Shown: piece after piece, positions 44,747 to 55,365 of the stretch | How the letters are laid out: every line of letters starts with the position of its first letter | How positions within the stretch are numbered: position 1 is the first letter of the stretch | NCBI RefSeq assembly: GCF_019974155.1 | Contig: NZ_AP025158.1 | Span: 930,001-994,000, forward strand | Source of the DNA: Thermus thermophilus | Lineage (GTDB): Bacteria > Deinococcota > Deinococci > Deinococcales > Thermaceae | DNA length: 64,000 nucleotides | Direction of reading: 5' to 3' | Notes under the pieces: generated by a model | Databases searched by the model: none | Seen by the model: only the letters and a program-made list of their open reading frames with translations | What the model was told of the DNA's origin: nothing | Translations under genes and position numbers: made by a program

Positions 44747-47641
44747 ATGCGGCTTGTGGGGCAGATGGAGGTCCTGGCCCGGTTTCAGCGGGCGCTTCTA
44801 AAGGACCTCGAGCCCACCCAGATCCTCCGGAACCTCCTGGAGGTGGCCACGGAGGAGGGGGTGGAGCGGGCGGCCCTCTTCCTCTACCACCCCGAGACCC
44901 GGGAGCTCGTGGGGGAGGTGGCCTCGGGGCGGGGGCGGCACTACACGGTCTCGGCCATCGCCTTGCCCCTCTACGCCAAGGGGCCGGTGCAGGAGGCCTT
45001 CTTCGCCGAGGGACCCCTTAGGCGGGGAGAGGAGTGGCTTCTTCCCGTGGTGGGGGAGGAGGAGGCCTTCTGCTGGGCCGATCCTGAAAGGCGTTGCCGG
45101 GAGCGTCCCCGGGCCACGCAAGAGACCCGGGCCCTCATCTGCCCCTCCTGCCCCCGGTTCGCCGCCAAGGGGGTGCTGGCCCTGGAAGGGGTTCCCCCCT
45201 CCCTCCAGCCCCTTCTTCCCCTCCTCGCCCAGCTCACCGCCTTGGCCCTGAAAAACGGGGAGCTCTTCGCCCAGAGGGACCAGGCCCTGGCCCGCCTTTC
45301 CCGGCACGTGGAGGCTCTGGCCCACGTGGGCGCCCTCACCCGCGAGGTGGCCCGGGCCCTGGACCCCAACGCCGTGCTGGAGACCCTGGCCCGGGCCCTG
45401 GTGGAGCGCCTTGGCTTTTACCGGGCCACCGTGGCCCTGGTGCGGGGGGAGAGCCTCCTCGGCCACCTCACCGTGAAGGGAAGGCAGGTCTTCTGGACCG
45501 AGGGGAAAAGCGCCCTTCACCTCGCCCTGGCCTCCTCCCCCGACCCCATGGCCCGGGCCGCCCGGGAGCGGCGAAGCCTCCTGGTGCCCCGGGAGGCCCT
45601 TCCCCCTGGGGTGGCCCAGGGGATGGGGCCCACCGTGGCCTTCGTGCCCGTGGTGGCCGAGGAGGCCGTCCTCGGGGTCTTGGCCGTGGACCACGGGCCC
45701 GGAGGGCCTCCCGTTTCCGAAGAAGAGGTGCGCTACCTGGAGCTTCTGGCCGGGGCGGCGGGGGTGGCCTTCCGCAACGCCGAGCTCTACCGGGAAAAGA
45801 CCCGCCTCTCCTTAGCCCTGGCCGCGGAGAGGACCCGGCTTTCCCAGATCCTGGAGGAGCTTCCCGACGGCGTGGTGGTCCTCTTCGGTGAGCGGGGTTT
45901 CGCCAACGGCCGGGCCCGGGAGGCCTTGGGCTTGGGGGCGGAGGTGGCCTTGGAGGACCTTCCCGCCGCCTTGGCCCCCGCCTTGGAAGGGGGGAGGCTG
46001 GAGCTCGCCCTGGGCGGGGCCACCTACAGCGTGCGGGGGCGGCAGGTGGGGGAGGCGAGGATTTTGGTCCTCCACGACATCACCGAGCGCACCCGCACGG
46101 AGCGGGCTCTAAGGGACCAGGTGGCCTTCACCCAGGCCCTGGTGGACGTGGCCCAGGAGGCCCTCCGCCAGCGGGACCTTCCCTCCTTGGCCCGGGCCAT
46201 CGTGGAGCGGCTCTTGGCCCTCTTCGCCGCCCAGGAAGGGGTGCTCCTTGCGGAAAGCGGGGGGAAAGGGGAGGTGCTCTACAGCACCTGTGCCCTTCCC
46301 GAAGAGCTTCCCCGGCCCAACCTCCTGGAGCGGGCCCTGGGGGAGGAGGCCCCCTTGGGGGTGGAGGCCTTGGCCCCGGAGGACTGCGCCCTGGCGGAGG
46401 CCTTGGGCCTAAAGAGCGCCCTCGTGGTCCCCTTCCGGACGCAAGGGTTCCGGGGGGCCCTCTTCCTTGGCTACCGCCAGGGGCGGCGCTTTTCCGAGAG
46501 GCTTCTCCACCGCCTGGGGCAGGTGGCCACCCTCCTCGCCCTGGTGCTGGAGAAGGGGCGCTTCCTGGCCCTTCTGGAGGCCGAGGAGGAGCGCCTGAAG
46601 GCCTTTCTGGAGCACTCCCAGGATGTGGTCTACGTGCTGGACCAAGAAGGCTTCATCCGCTTCGCGAGCCCCAGCGTGCGCACCCTTTTGGGCTACGAGC
46701 CCGAGGGGTACAAGGAGGCCCCGGTGAAGGCCTTGGACTTCGTCTACCCGGAGGACCGGCCCAAGGCGGAAGCCCTGCTTGGGGAGCTCCTTTCCCAGCC
46801 GGGGCACACCCTCACCGGGGCGTTCCGGGTCCTCCACAAAGACGGCACCCCTATCCCCATGGAGGCCTGGGGGCGGAACCTCCTCCAGGACCCCAGGGTG
46901 GGGGGGGTGGTGGTGGACCTGAGGGACCTCAGGCCCAGGCTGGAGGCGGACCGGGTCAAGGGGGAGTTCATCGCCGCGGTGAGCCACGAGCTCCGCACCC
47001 CCCTCGCGGTGATCATGGGCCTGGCGGAACTCTTGCAGGAGGAGGCCCTTTCCCCAAGCGCCCAGGAGTCCGTGGAGCTCATCCTGGAAAGCGCCTTCCG
47101 CCTCAAGACCATGGTGGACAACCTTCTGGACACAAGCCGCCTCGAGGCGGGCCGCTTTGAGATCTCCCGGCGCCCCGTGCACCTTAAGCCCCTCCTTCTG
47201 GACCTGGCCCGGAGCTTCCAGGGGGTGGCCCGGCTTTCCGGGGTGGAGTTCTGTGTGGAGGTGGAGGAGCTTCCCCTCGTGGAGGTGGACCCAGACCGCA
47301 TCGTCCAGGTGGTGGGCAACCTCCTCGCCAACGCCTTCAAGTTCACGCCCTCCGGGGGATCGGTGCGGCTTTGGGCCGGGGTGCGGGGGGAGGAGGTGTG
47401 GGTGGAGGTCCGGGACACCGGGCCCGGGATCCCCAAGGAGGAGCTCCCCCGGCTTTTCCAGCGCTACGCCCGGGCCAAAAACGCCCGCGCCCGGGGGGTT
47501 TCCGGCACCGGGCTTGGCCTTTTCATCTCCAAGCACATCGTGGAGGCCCACGGGGGGCGGATAGAGGTGGAGAGCGAGGAGGGAAAGGGGAGCCTCTTCC
47601 GGGTTATCCTGCCTCTGTATGGCCCGCATCCTGGTGATTGA
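44747..47641 (+). CDS. Multi-GAF/PAS hybrid sensor histidine kinase with Cys-rich first GAF
   Basis: This ~964-aa soluble kinase contains: GAF-like domain with Cys109, Cys117, Cys132 and Cys135 (FCWADPERRC then ICPSCPRF); a second GAF (about 210-360); a short PAS-like segment (385-475); a third GAF (480-620); a PAS (625-735, VVYVLDQEGFIRFASPSVRTLLGYEPEG); HisKA with His747 in AAVSHELRTPLAVIMGL; and HATPase (NLLANAFKFTPSGG, VRDTGPGIPKEEL, GVSGTGLGLFISKHIVEAHGG). No membrane helix is seen, so it senses a cytoplasmic signal, possibly redox or metal through the cysteines. It overlaps the regulator gene by 23 nt. Confidence 0.88.
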   Translation: MRLVGQMEVLARFQRALLKDLEPTQILRNLLEVATEEGVERAALFLYHPETRELVGEVASGRGRHYTVSAIALPLYAKGPVQEAFFAEGPLRRGEEWLLPVVGEEEAFCWADPERRCRERPRATQETRALICPSCPRFAAKGVLALEGVPPSLQPLLPLLAQLTALALKNGELFAQRDQALARLSRHVEALAHVGALTREVARALDPNAVLETLARALVERLGFYRATVALVRGESLLGHLTVKGRQVFWTEGKSALHLALASSPDPMARAARERRSLLVPREALPPGVAQGMGPTVAFVPVVAEEAVLGVLAVDHGPGGPPVSEEEVRYLELLAGAAGVAFRNAELYREKTRLSLALAAERTRLSQILEELPDGVVVLFGERGFANGRAREALGLGAEVALEDLPAALAPALEGGRLELALGGATYSVRGRQVGEARILVLHDITERTRTERALRDQVAFTQALVDVAQEALRQRDLPSLARAIVERLLALFAAQEGVLLAESGGKGEVLYSTCALPEELPRPNLLERALGEEAPLGVEALAPEDCALAEALGLKSALVVPFRTQGFRGALFLGYRQGRRFSERLLHRLGQVATLLALVLEKGRFLALLEAEEERLKAFLEHSQDVVYVLDQEGFIRFASPSVRTLLGYEPEGYKEAPVKALDFVYPEDRPKAEALLGELLSQPGHTLTGAFRVLHKDGTPIPMEAWGRNLLQDPRVGGVVVDLRDLRPRLEADRVKGEFIAAVSHELRTPLAVIMGLAELLQEEALSPSAQESVELILESAFRLKTMVDNLLDTSRLEAGRFEISRRPVHLKPLLLDLARSFQGVARLSGVEFCVEVEELPLVEVDPDRIVQVVGNLLANAFKFTPSGGSVRLWAGVRGEEVWVEVRDTGPGIPKEELPRLFQRYARAKNARARGVSGTGLGLFISKHIVEAHGGRIEVESEEGKGSLFRVILPLYGPHPGD

Positions 47642-47975
47642 GGACGAGCCCCTGGTGGGGCACATGCTCCGCCGCTTTCTGGAGCGGGCAGGGCACGAGG
47701 TGGTCTGGGCCCCGAACGGGGAGGCGGGCCTTAGGCGCCTGGCCGAAGGGTTTGACCTCGTGGTCTGTGACCTCATCATGCCCGGGATTCCCGGGGAGGA
47801 GGTGATCCGCCGCATCCGGGAGGGGGCGGGACCGCCGGTCCTCGCCGTTTCGGCCAGCGTCTCCCAGGAAAGCCAGCGCCGGGCCCTCGAGGCCGGGGCC
47901 CAGGCCTTCCTGGGCAAGCCCTTTGAGGCCCAGGCCTTCTTGCGGGTGGTGGAGGGGCTTCTCCGGGGGGCATAG
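47619..47975 (+). CDS. Single-domain response regulator
   Basis: This 118-aa receiver domain has the acidic pair in VIEDEP, phosphoacceptor Asp51 in VVCDLIMPG, Ser in LAVSASVS (Thr/Ser position) and Lys in FLGKPFEAQ. There is no output domain. It starts inside the kinase gene and is its obvious partner; the output must be by protein contact. Confidence 0.92.
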   Translation: MARILVIEDEPLVGHMLRRFLERAGHEVVWAPNGEAGLRRLAEGFDLVVCDLIMPGIPGEEVIRRIREGAGPPVLAVSASVSQESQRRALEAGAQAFLGKPFEAQAFLRVVEGLLRGA

Positions 47976-48003
47976 GTCCCGAAGGCCTTGGTATAGGCTA
48001 GGG

Positions 48004-50424
48004 ATGATGCTGGGCCTCACTTCAGAGGAGGCGGGGAAAAGGCTTAGGGTCCACGGGCCAAACGCCTTGCCCGAGCGCCCTCCTCCGCCTTTTTGGCGCA
48101 AGGCCTTGCGCCAGCTTCAAAATCCGCTCGTCTACCTTCTGCTCTTTGCCTTCGTCCTGGAGTTTTTGCTCTGGTTCTACGAGGGAGGGCGGGGCGCGCC
48201 CCTAGAGGCCTTGGCCATCCTGGCCATCCTCCTTCTCAACGCGCTCCTCGGTGCCTTCCAGGAGAAGCGCTCCGAGGAGGCCTTGAAGCGTCTCAAGGCC
48301 TTGGCCGAGCCTTCCGTCTGGGTCTTGAGGGACGGAAGGTTTCAACGCCTTTCCGCCCGCGGGCTCGTCCCTGGGGACGTGGTGCGCCTCGAGGCCGGCG
48401 ACCGCGTCCCCGCAGACGGCGTCCTCCTGGAAGGGAGCGGCCTCTCGGTGGACGAGAGCGTCCTTACCGGGGAGAGCGTCCCCGTGGAGAAGGGGGTAGG
48501 GGAGGAGGTCTTCGCCGGCACCTTGGTGGTGCGGGGAAGGGCACTGATGGAAGTGAGGCGCACCGGCTTGAAAAGCGCCATGGGGCGCATCGCCCACCTC
48601 CTTGCGGGGATGGAGGAGGAGAGAACCCCCCTGGAAAAACGCCTGGAGGCCTTTGGCCGCCGGGTGGCCCGCTGGGTTTTCCTCCTCGCCTTCTTCCTTG
48701 CCTTCTTAGGCTTCCTGGTGGAGGGGTTTTCCGCCAAGGTGGTCCTCTTCGCCGTGGCCCTGGCGGTGGCGGCGGTGCCCGAGGGGCTTCCCGCGGTCCT
48801 CACCCTGGCCTTGGCCCTGGGGGTGGAAAGGATGGCCCGGCGGAAGGCGGTGGTGCGGCGCCTCTCGGCGGTGGAGGCCCTGGGAAGCGTCACCGTCATC
48901 GCCACCGACAAAACGGGCACCCTCACGGAGAACCGCATGGAGGTGGAGCGGGTGGTGGGGCCCGACCTCGAGGGGGCCCTCCTCGCCATGGTCCTCTGCA
49001 ACGACGCCGATCCCGCCACCGGGGCGGGGGATCCTCTGGAGCTCGGCCTCCTCCGCCACGCCCATGCGAGGGGCCTGGACGTGGAGGCGCTGAGAAAGGC
49101 CTACCCCCGCCTTTCCGAGCGCCCCTTTGACAGCGCTTGGAAGTTCATGCGGGTCACCACTTCTCTGGGGAGCTTCCTCAAGGGCGCCCCGGAGGCCCTT
49201 GTTCCCCGCCTGGACCTGTCCGAGGAGGAGAAGCGGCGGCTTCTCGGAGAGGCCGAGGCCCACGCCCGGGAGGGCTACCGGGTCTTGGCCTTGGCCTTCG
49301 GGGAGGGGGAGAGGGAAGAGGGGCTTCGTTTTCTGGGCTTTGTCCTCCTGCTGGACCCGCCCCGCCCCGAGGTGCCCGAAGCGGTGGAGCGGGTCCAGAG
49401 GGCGGGGGTGCGGGTGGTGATGGTCACCGGGGACCACCCGGCCACCGCCCTCGCCATCGCCCGGAGGGTGGGGATTCCGGCGAAGACCGTGGTCATAGGG
49501 GAAGAGATCGGGAAGCTTTCCGAGGAGGAGCTCCTGAAGGTGGACGTCTTCGCCCGGGTGAAGCCCGAGGACAAGCTTCGCATCGTGGAGGCGTTCCAGA
49601 GGGCTGGGGAAGTGGTGGCCATGACCGGGGACGGGGTGAACGACGCCCCGGCCCTCAAGCGGGCGGATGTGGGCGTGGCCATGGGGCAACGGGGCTCGGA
49701 CGTAGCCCGGGAGGTGGCGGACCTGGTGCTTCTGGACGACAACTTCGCCACCATCGTGGCCGCCATAGAGGAGGGGCGGAGCATCTACGAGAACATCCAG
49801 AAGTTCCTGCGCTTCCTCTTCTCCACCAACCTCTCCGAGGTCCTGGTGGTGGCCTTGGGGATGGTCTTCGCCGCCCTCTTGGGCCTCCGCGACGAGGCGG
49901 GGCACCTCCTCCTCCCCCTCACCGCCGTGCAGATCCTCTGGATCAACCTCATCACCGACGGGCTTCCCGCCCTAGCCCTGTCCTTGGACCGGAACCCCGG
50001 GGTCCTGGACCGCCCCCCCCGACCCAAGGAAAGCCCTCTCCTAGACGGGCTTTCTCTCCGCTTCGTCCTCCTCACCGGCACCCTCAAGGCGGGGGTCGCC
50101 CTGGGGCTTTTGGGGTTCCTTCCCGGGGCGGTGGGCCTCGAGGCCGCCCGGAGCGCCACCTTCCACTTCATGGCCATCGGCCAGCTCTTCTTCGCCTACG
50201 CCGCCCGGCATACCCACATCCGTCCTCTCCCCAACCCCTACCTGCACGGGGCCGTGGCCCTAGGGATTCTCGTGCAGCTCGTCCTGGGGACCCTGGGGCC
50301 TGGCCTCCTCGAGGCCGTCCCCTTACCTCCTTGGACCTGGGGCCTGGTGCTCTTCAGCGCCCTTTCGGCCTGGGGGCTGGCGGAGGCGGTGGACCGGGTA
50401 GTATGGCGAAAGGAGGCCAGATGA
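48004..50424 (+). CDS. P-type cation-transporting ATPase (P2/P3-like)
   Basis: This 806-aa pump has an N-terminal actuator ([15 protein letters not shown]), [22 protein letters not shown] in M4, the phosphorylation site [16 protein letters not shown] (Asp302), nucleotide-binding FLKGAPEAL, hinge [22 protein letters not shown], and [24 protein letters not shown] in the C-terminal helices. PEGLPA plus NLxTDxxPA resembles Ca2+/Na+-type pumps rather than heavy-metal ATPases, but the ion cannot be fixed. TATAGG six nt before the ATG suggests leaderless expression. The CBS gene overlaps its stop. Confidence 0.9.
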   Translation: MMLGLTSEEAGKRLRVHGPNALPERPPPPFWRKALRQLQNPLVYLLLFAFVLEFLLWFYEGGRGAPLEALAILAILLLNALLGAFQEKRSEEALKRLKALAEPSVWVLRDGRFQRLSARGLVPGDVVRLEAGDRVPADGVLLEGSGLSVDESVLTGESVPVEKGVGEEVFAGTLVVRGRALMEVRRTGLKSAMGRIAHLLAGMEEERTPLEKRLEAFGRRVARWVFLLAFFLAFLGFLVEGFSAKVVLFAVALAVAAVPEGLPAVLTLALALGVERMARRKAVVRRLSAVEALGSVTVIATDKTGTLTENRMEVERVVGPDLEGALLAMVLCNDADPATGAGDPLELGLLRHAHARGLDVEALRKAYPRLSERPFDSAWKFMRVTTSLGSFLKGAPEALVPRLDLSEEEKRRLLGEAEAHAREGYRVLALAFGEGEREEGLRFLGFVLLLDPPRPEVPEAVERVQRAGVRVVMVTGDHPATALAIARRVGIPAKTVVIGEEIGKLSEEELLKVDVFARVKPEDKLRIVEAFQRAGEVVAMTGDGVNDAPALKRADVGVAMGQRGSDVAREVADLVLLDDNFATIVAAIEEGRSIYENIQKFLRFLFSTNLSEVLVVALGMVFAALLGLRDEAGHLLLPLTAVQILWINLITDGLPALALSLDRNPGVLDRPPRPKESPLLDGLSLRFVLLTGTLKAGVALGLLGFLPGAVGLEAARSATFHFMAIGQLFFAYAARHTHIRPLPNPYLHGAVALGILVQLVLGTLGPGLLEAVPLPPWTWGLVLFSALSAWGLAEAVDRVVWRKEAR

Positions 50425-50762
50425 GGGAGGACATCAAGGTCAAAGACCTCATGACAAGCCCGGCGGTGGGCGTCCCCTTGGGGACCACCTTGGACCAGGT
50501 GGCGGCCTTGATGCTGGAAAAGCGCATCGGCAGCGTCCTGGTAGTGGACGAGAAGGGGAAGCTGGTGGGCATCGTGACCGAGAGCGATTTCCTCAACGGG
50601 CTTGGGGCTCCTCCGCGCCACCTCCCGGGCCACGCTCCCCAGGAGGAGGCGGTCCAGCCCCGTGCGCCCGTGGGTGCCCAGGACCACGAGGTCGTGCTTT
50701 TCCGCCTCCTTCAGGATGACCTCCGCCGCCAGGCCCTCCAGGAGGTGGGCCTCAAAGGCTAG
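50421..50762 (+). pseudogene. CBS-domain protein, 3' truncated and fused to antisense USP sequence
   Basis: [60 protein letters not shown] is one full CBS motif. At about 50592-50600 the frame crosses into the complement of the universal-stress-protein gene and continues as meaningless Arg/Pro/Gln-rich residues to 50762. CBS proteins need two motifs to form a Bateman module; the second is missing. Start ATG overlaps the ATPase stop and has AAAGGAGG upstream, so the N-terminal half is still expressed with the pump. It was presumably a regulator of, or co-expressed with, the transporter. Confidence 0.75.
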
Positions 50763-51008
50763 GCCCAGCTCCTCGGCCATGCGGGTGGCCCGGTTCAGGG
50801 CGGCAAGCCCCTCCTTGCGCAGGTCCTCCACCAGCTCCTGGTAGTAGGGGAGGGCTTCCGGGCCCAAAAGAAGCCTCGGCCCCAAGGGCTCCAGGGCGTA
50901 GAGGAAGGCCACCTTGGCCTTCAGGGCTTGGGCCAGGCGGAGGCCCTCCCGCACTCCCCTCTCCGCCGCCTCGCTTCCGTCCGTGGGCAGGAGGATGGAC
51001 CGATACAT
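50595..51008 (-). CDS. Universal stress protein (UspA family), 3' end altered by deletion
   Basis: MYRSILLPTDGSEAAERGVR, LVVLGTHGRTGLDRLLLGSV and AREVARRSPKPV form a complete USP domain with the ATP-binding G-x2-G-x9-G-S motif. The usual last few residues (KPVLVV-type) are replaced: from about 50595 the frame enters the complement of the CBS and ATPase genes and stays open to 50238, adding about 118 unnatural residues (total 256 aa). The fold may survive with a long tail. It starts 3 nt after the RNase J stop, as the last gene of rpsO-pnp-rnj. Confidence 0.75.
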
Positions 51009-51011
51009 CCC

Positions 51012-52733
51012 TCACCCCTCTATGACCACGGGCAGGATCATGGGGTCCCGGCCCGTGGCCTTCTTCAGGAACTTCTTCACCGGGTAGTAGATGTCGTCCC
51101 GGATGCGCTCCAGGGGCTTCTTTTCCCGCACCCCGTTTTTCAGGGCCTCGAGGGCCATGCGCCGGACCTCTCCCAAGAGCTTCTCCCCTGCCTTCACGAA
51201 CCCCCGGGAGACCACCTCCACCACGGGCTCCTCGTCCGCCAAGGCGGTGATCACCACCAGGCCCTCCTCGGCCATGTGGCGGCGGTCGGCCAGGATCTCC
51301 TCGGTGATGTCCCCCACCCCCAGGCCGTCCACGTAGAGGACCCCGTGGGGCACCTCCCCCGTCTTCTCAAAGGTCTCCCGGGTGAGGCGGTAAACGGCCC
51401 CGTTCTCCCCGATGAGGGTCTTCTCCGGGGGGCGGCTCATGGACTCGGCGAGCCACTTGAAGTTCACCTGGTGCCGCACCTCCCCGTGCCAGGGCAGGAA
51501 GAAGCGGGGGGTGGTGAGGTTGAGGATGAGCTTCAGCTCCTCCTGGGAGGCGTGGCCCGAGGCGTGGACCTTGTAGGTGGGGGGGTAGAGGACGTAGGCC
51601 CCCAGGGCGTAGAGGCGGTTGATGACCCGGTTCACCGCCTCCTCGTTCCCGGGGATGGGGCTTGAGGAGAGGATCACCGTGTCCCCGGGCTTGATGGCCA
51701 TCTTGGCGTGCCCCTCAAAGGCCAGGCGGTGGAGGACGGACATGGGCTGGCCCTGGCTCCCCGTGGCCAGGATGAGGACCTGGTGGTCGGGGAGGTCCTT
51801 CACCTCCTCCAGGGTGTAGAGGCGGTCCTTCACCTTGAGGTAGCCGAGCTCCAGGGCGATGCGGCTGAACTTGAGCATGCTCCGCCCCTCCATGGCCACC
51901 TTCCGCCCGTACTTCTCCGCCGCCCAGATCACGGACTGGATGCGGTGGATGTGGCTGGCGAAGGTGGTGACGAAGACCCGCCCCGGGGCGCGGCCGATGA
52001 CCCGGTCCAGCTCCTTGGCGATCTCCATCTCGCTTGGGGTGTAGCCGGGCCTTTCCGCGTTGGTGGCGTCGGCGATGAGGAGCAAAACCCCTTCCGCCCC
52101 CGCCTGGGCCACCTTGGCCAGGTGGGAGACCTTCCCGTCAATGGGGGTGGGGTCCAGCTTGAAGTCCCCCGTGTGGACGATGGTGCCGATGGGGGTGCGG
52201 ATCACCACCCCAGAGTTGTCGGGGATGGAGTGGGTCATGCGGAAGAGGTCCAGGGTGAAGTACCGCCCCACCTGGATGCGGTCGTCGGGGGAGATCTCCT
52301 TCAGGTTGAAGGCCCCGGGCCTCAGGCCGAACTCCTCCAGCTTCCCCCGTAGGAGCCCCAAGGTGAGCCTCGCCCCGTAGATGGGCACCGGGCTTTCCTT
52401 GCCGAAGATCATGGGAAGGAGGAAGGGCAGTCCCCCGATATGGTCCTCGTGCCCGTGGGTGAGGACCCAGGCCTTGATCTTGTGGCGGTTCTCTATGAGG
52501 TAGTCCACCCGGGGGATGAGGAGGTCCACCCCGGGCATCCCCTCCTCGGGGAAGGCGAGCCCTCCGTCCAGGACGAAGATCTCGTCCCGGAAGCGGAAAA
52601 CGGTGATGTTCTTGCCGATCTCCCCCATCCCCCCCAAGGGGATGATCTCCACGTAATCCTGGGGGCCGCCCTGGGACCCCTCCTGGGGCTTCCGCCGGCG
52701 CCTCCTCCTCGGCTTCCGTTCCTGGTTTTCCAT
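51012..52733 (-). CDS. rnj: Ribonuclease J
   Basis: This 573-aa metallo-beta-lactamase/beta-CASP nuclease has endo- and 5'-3' exoribonuclease activity. LTHGHEDHIGGLPF is the zinc motif, followed by RMTHSIPDNSGVVI, IVHTGDFKLD, the beta-CASP segments FVTTFASHIHRIQSV and MLILATGSQGQP-like VLILATGSQGQPMS, and SGHASQEELK (third metal site). A basic N-terminal tail (RKPRRRRRRK) precedes the domain. Length and sequence agree with T. thermophilus RNase J. It forms an operon with pnp and rpsO. Confidence 0.97.
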   Translation of the reverse strand: MENQERKPRRRRRRKPQEGSQGGPQDYVEIIPLGGMGEIGKNITVFRFRDEIFVLDGGLAFPEEGMPGVDLLIPRVDYLIENRHKIKAWVLTHGHEDHIGGLPFLLPMIFGKESPVPIYGARLTLGLLRGKLEEFGLRPGAFNLKEISPDDRIQVGRYFTLDLFRMTHSIPDNSGVVIRTPIGTIVHTGDFKLDPTPIDGKVSHLAKVAQAGAEGVLLLIADATNAERPGYTPSEMEIAKELDRVIGRAPGRVFVTTFASHIHRIQSVIWAAEKYGRKVAMEGRSMLKFSRIALELGYLKVKDRLYTLEEVKDLPDHQVLILATGSQGQPMSVLHRLAFEGHAKMAIKPGDTVILSSSPIPGNEEAVNRVINRLYALGAYVLYPPTYKVHASGHASQEELKLILNLTTPRFFLPWHGEVRHQVNFKWLAESMSRPPEKTLIGENGAVYRLTRETFEKTGEVPHGVLYVDGLGVGDITEEILADRRHMAEEGLVVITALADEEPVVEVVSRGFVKAGEKLLGEVRRMALEALKNGVREKKPLERIRDDIYYPVKKFLKKATGRDPMILPVVIEG

Positions 52734-52789
52734 ACGCCTCCCATCTTCCCGGCCTGGCCGGGACGCGCGTTAGGTCAGGCCCCCAGGGG

Positions 52790-54931
52790 TTACTTGCGCC
52801 GCCTGGGGGGGATCTTGCCTTCCAGCTCGGGGCGGATCAGGTCAATCTTGCCCCGCTCGTCAATGCGGTGGACCTTGACCTTGATCACGTCCCCCACCTT
52901 GAGGTGGTCCTCCACCCGCGTCACGCGGCCCGGGGCGATCTGGCTGATGTGGAGAAGCCCCTCGGTGCCGGGGAAGAGGCTGATGAAGGCGCCGAAGGGG
53001 GTGATGCGGGTGACGGTGCCCTCGTAGATCTCGCCCACCTTGGCCTCGCGGGTGAGGTCCTCTATGCGCTTCTTGGCCTCCAGGGCGGCCTCGAGGTCGC
53101 TGGAGTAGATGCGCACCGTCCCGTCCTCCTCAATGTCCACCTCCACCCCAAGCTCCTCCAGGGCGCGCACGTTCTTGCCCCCGGGGCCGATGACGAGGCC
53201 GATCTTCTCCACGGGCACCTTGAGGGAGAGGATCCTTGGGGCGAAGGGCTTGAGCTCGGGCCGGGGGGCGGGGAGGACGGTCTCCATCAGGTCCAGGATC
53301 TTGAGCCTGGCCTCCCGGGCCTGGAGGAGGGCCTCCTTCAGGACCTCGCGGGGAAGGCCCCCCACCTTGTTGTCCATCTGCAAGGCGGTGACCCCCTTGC
53401 GGGTCCCGGCCACCTTGAAGTCCATGTCGCCGAGGGCGTCCTCGAGGCCCAGGATGTCCGTGAGGATCACCGCCCGGTTCCCCTCCCACACCAAGCCCAT
53501 GGCCACCCCGGCCACCGGGGCCCGGATGGGCACCCCCGCGTCCATGAGGGCGAGGCAGCCGGCGCAGACCGTGGCCATAGAGCTAGAGCCGTTGGACTCC
53601 AGGACGTCCCCCACCACGCGGATGGTGTAGGGGAAGTCCTCCTCCTTGGGCATCACCGCCTTGAGGGCCCGCTTGGCCAGATTGCCGTGCCCCACCTCGC
53701 GGCGGGAGACCCCCCTTAGGCGCCGCACCTCCCCGGTGGAGAAGGGGGGAAAGTTGTAGTGGACGAGGAACTTCTCCGTCTCGTCTATGCCCAGGTCGTC
53801 CAGGATCTGCTCGTCCCGGCCCGTGCCCAGGGTGACGGTGCCCAGGACCTGGGTTTCGCCCCGGGTGAAGACGGCGGAGCCGTGGGCCCGGGGCAGGACG
53901 TCCACCTCAATCCAGATGGGCCTGAGGTCCTTAGGCCCGCGGCCGTCCGCCCGCTTGCCCTCCTCGAGGACGAGCCTTCTGAGCTCCCTGCGCACCACCT
54001 CGTCAAAGGCGCTCTTGTAGAGGGGCTTCTTGCCCTCGTCCGGGGTGCCGTCCTCCCCCTTGGGGAGGGCCTCGGCGATGAGGCGTTCGGCGAACTCCGA
54101 AAGGGCCCGGCTCCTTTCCCCCTTGCTCGCCGTCTGCAGGACCTGGGAAAGCCCCCGCTCCAGGGCAAGGCGGTAGAGGGCCTCCTTCTCCTCCTCGGGG
54201 AGGCTTTCCGGGGGGGTCCAGGCCATCTTGGGTTTGGCGAGTTCCCGGGCCATGGCCTCCTGGAGCTCCAGGATGGGCTGCATCTCCTTGTGGGCGAACT
54301 CCAGGGCCTGAACCAGGGTCTCCTCGTCCACCTCCCCGGCCTCCGCCTCCACCATGAGGATGGCCTCTTTGCTCCCCGCCACCACCAGGTCCAGCTGGCT
54401 TTCCTCCAGCTCCTGCAGGGTGGGGTTCAGGACGAAGCTCCCGCCGATGAGGCCCACCCGCACGGCGGCGATGGGGCCCTCCCAGGGGATGTCCGAGAGC
54501 ATGAGGGCGGCGCTCGCCGCGATGGGGCCCAGGATGTCCGGCGGGTTCTTCTGGTCGGCGGAGAGGACGGTGACGATGATCTGGACCTCGTGCCGGAACC
54601 CCTTGGGGAAGAGGGGCCGGATGGGGCGGTCCGTCATGCGGGCGGAGAGGATGGCCTTCTCCCCGGGACGCCCCTCCCGGCGCATGAAGCTCCCCGGGAT
54701 CTTCCCCACGGCGTAGTGCCGCTCCTCAAACTCCACCGTGAGGGGGAGAAAGTCGGCCTCCACCGGTGTCTCCGAGGCTTGGGCCGTCGCCAGGACCACG
54801 GTGTCGGCGTAGCGGACCAGGACGGACCCCGAGGCCTGTTTGGCGTACTTGCCCGTCTCCAGGACGAGGGGCCGCCCCGCCAGGGTGAGCTCGTAGCGGT
54901 GGGCTTGGGGGACATTGGATGTACCTTCCAT
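52790..54931 (-). CDS. pnp: Polyribonucleotide nucleotidyltransferase (PNPase)
   Basis: This 713-aa phosphorolytic 3'-5' exoribonuclease contains two RNase PH domains (first with [12 protein letters not shown]-like [18 protein letters not shown]; second with [13 protein letters not shown] and [17 protein letters not shown]), KH domain [30 protein letters not shown] and S1 domain [37 protein letters not shown] 54931 follows GAAGGAGCG; no earlier Met has support. Confidence 0.97.
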   Translation of the reverse strand: MEGTSNVPQAHRYELTLAGRPLVLETGKYAKQASGSVLVRYADTVVLATAQASETPVEADFLPLTVEFEERHYAVGKIPGSFMRREGRPGEKAILSARMTDRPIRPLFPKGFRHEVQIIVTVLSADQKNPPDILGPIAASAALMLSDIPWEGPIAAVRVGLIGGSFVLNPTLQELEESQLDLVVAGSKEAILMVEAEAGEVDEETLVQALEFAHKEMQPILELQEAMARELAKPKMAWTPPESLPEEEKEALYRLALERGLSQVLQTASKGERSRALSEFAERLIAEALPKGEDGTPDEGKKPLYKSAFDEVVRRELRRLVLEEGKRADGRGPKDLRPIWIEVDVLPRAHGSAVFTRGETQVLGTVTLGTGRDEQILDDLGIDETEKFLVHYNFPPFSTGEVRRLRGVSRREVGHGNLAKRALKAVMPKEEDFPYTIRVVGDVLESNGSSSMATVCAGCLALMDAGVPIRAPVAGVAMGLVWEGNRAVILTDILGLEDALGDMDFKVAGTRKGVTALQMDNKVGGLPREVLKEALLQAREARLKILDLMETVLPAPRPELKPFAPRILSLKVPVEKIGLVIGPGGKNVRALEELGVEVDIEEDGTVRIYSSDLEAALEAKKRIEDLTREAKVGEIYEGTVTRITPFGAFISLFPGTEGLLHISQIAPGRVTRVEDHLKVGDVIKVKVHRIDERGKIDLIRPELEGKIPPRRRK

Positions 54932-54992
54932 GGCGCTCCTTCCAAAAGCGAAGGGCGGAGCTTTCGGCCCCGCCCCCGACCTGTTCCCCAGT

Positions 54993-55262
54993 TTAACCCC
55001 GGAGGCCCAGTTTCTCAATAAGGGCCCGGTACCGCTCGGGGTCCTCCCGCTGCAGGTAGCGGAGGAGCCTGCGGCGCTGGCCCACCATCATCAGGAGGCC
55101 GCGGTGGGAGTGGTGATCCTTCTTGTGGACCTTGAGGTGCTCGGAAAGCCGATTGATCCTCAGGGTAAGGAGCGCCACCTGGACCTCGGTGCTCCCCGTG
55201 TCCCCGGGGAAACGGGCGAACTCCTGAATGACCTTCTGCTTCTCTTCCTTCGTGATGGGCAT
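54993..55262 (-). CDS. rpsO: 30S ribosomal protein S15
   Basis: This 89-aa S15 has [52 protein letters not shown], the standard rRNA-binding signature. It is first in the rpsO-pnp-rnj-usp operon, with a consensus promoter at 55337-55365 and GGAGGGAAAAC before the ATG. Confidence 0.98.
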   Translation of the reverse strand: MPITKEEKQKVIQEFARFPGDTGSTEVQVALLTLRINRLSEHLKVHKKDHHSHRGLLMMVGQRRRLLRYLQREDPERYRALIEKLGLRG

Positions 55263-55336
55263 GTTTTCCCTCCGTCAGGCGGGAAGGCGCTTTAAGCCCC
55301 TTCCTCCTCGAGGCGGTCTCCCGCCAAGCCTTACCC

Positions 55337-55365
55337 AGGATAGGCCCTCCTCCCCGTCCCGTCAA
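55337..55365 (-). promoter_or_regulatory. Sigma-A promoter of the rpsO operon
   Basis: On the minus strand TTGACG (55365-55360) and TATCCT (55342-55337) are spaced by 17 nt; about 70 nt of leader precede rpsO. Confidence 0.7.

Noticed and set aside
50238-50594. C-terminal 118 residues of the USP frame as a real domain
   Set aside because: They are the complement of CBS and ATPase coding sequence and show no domain.
53759-55021. 420-codon plus-strand frame opposite pnp
   Set aside because: Shadow of PNPase; no motif, start or ribosome-binding site.
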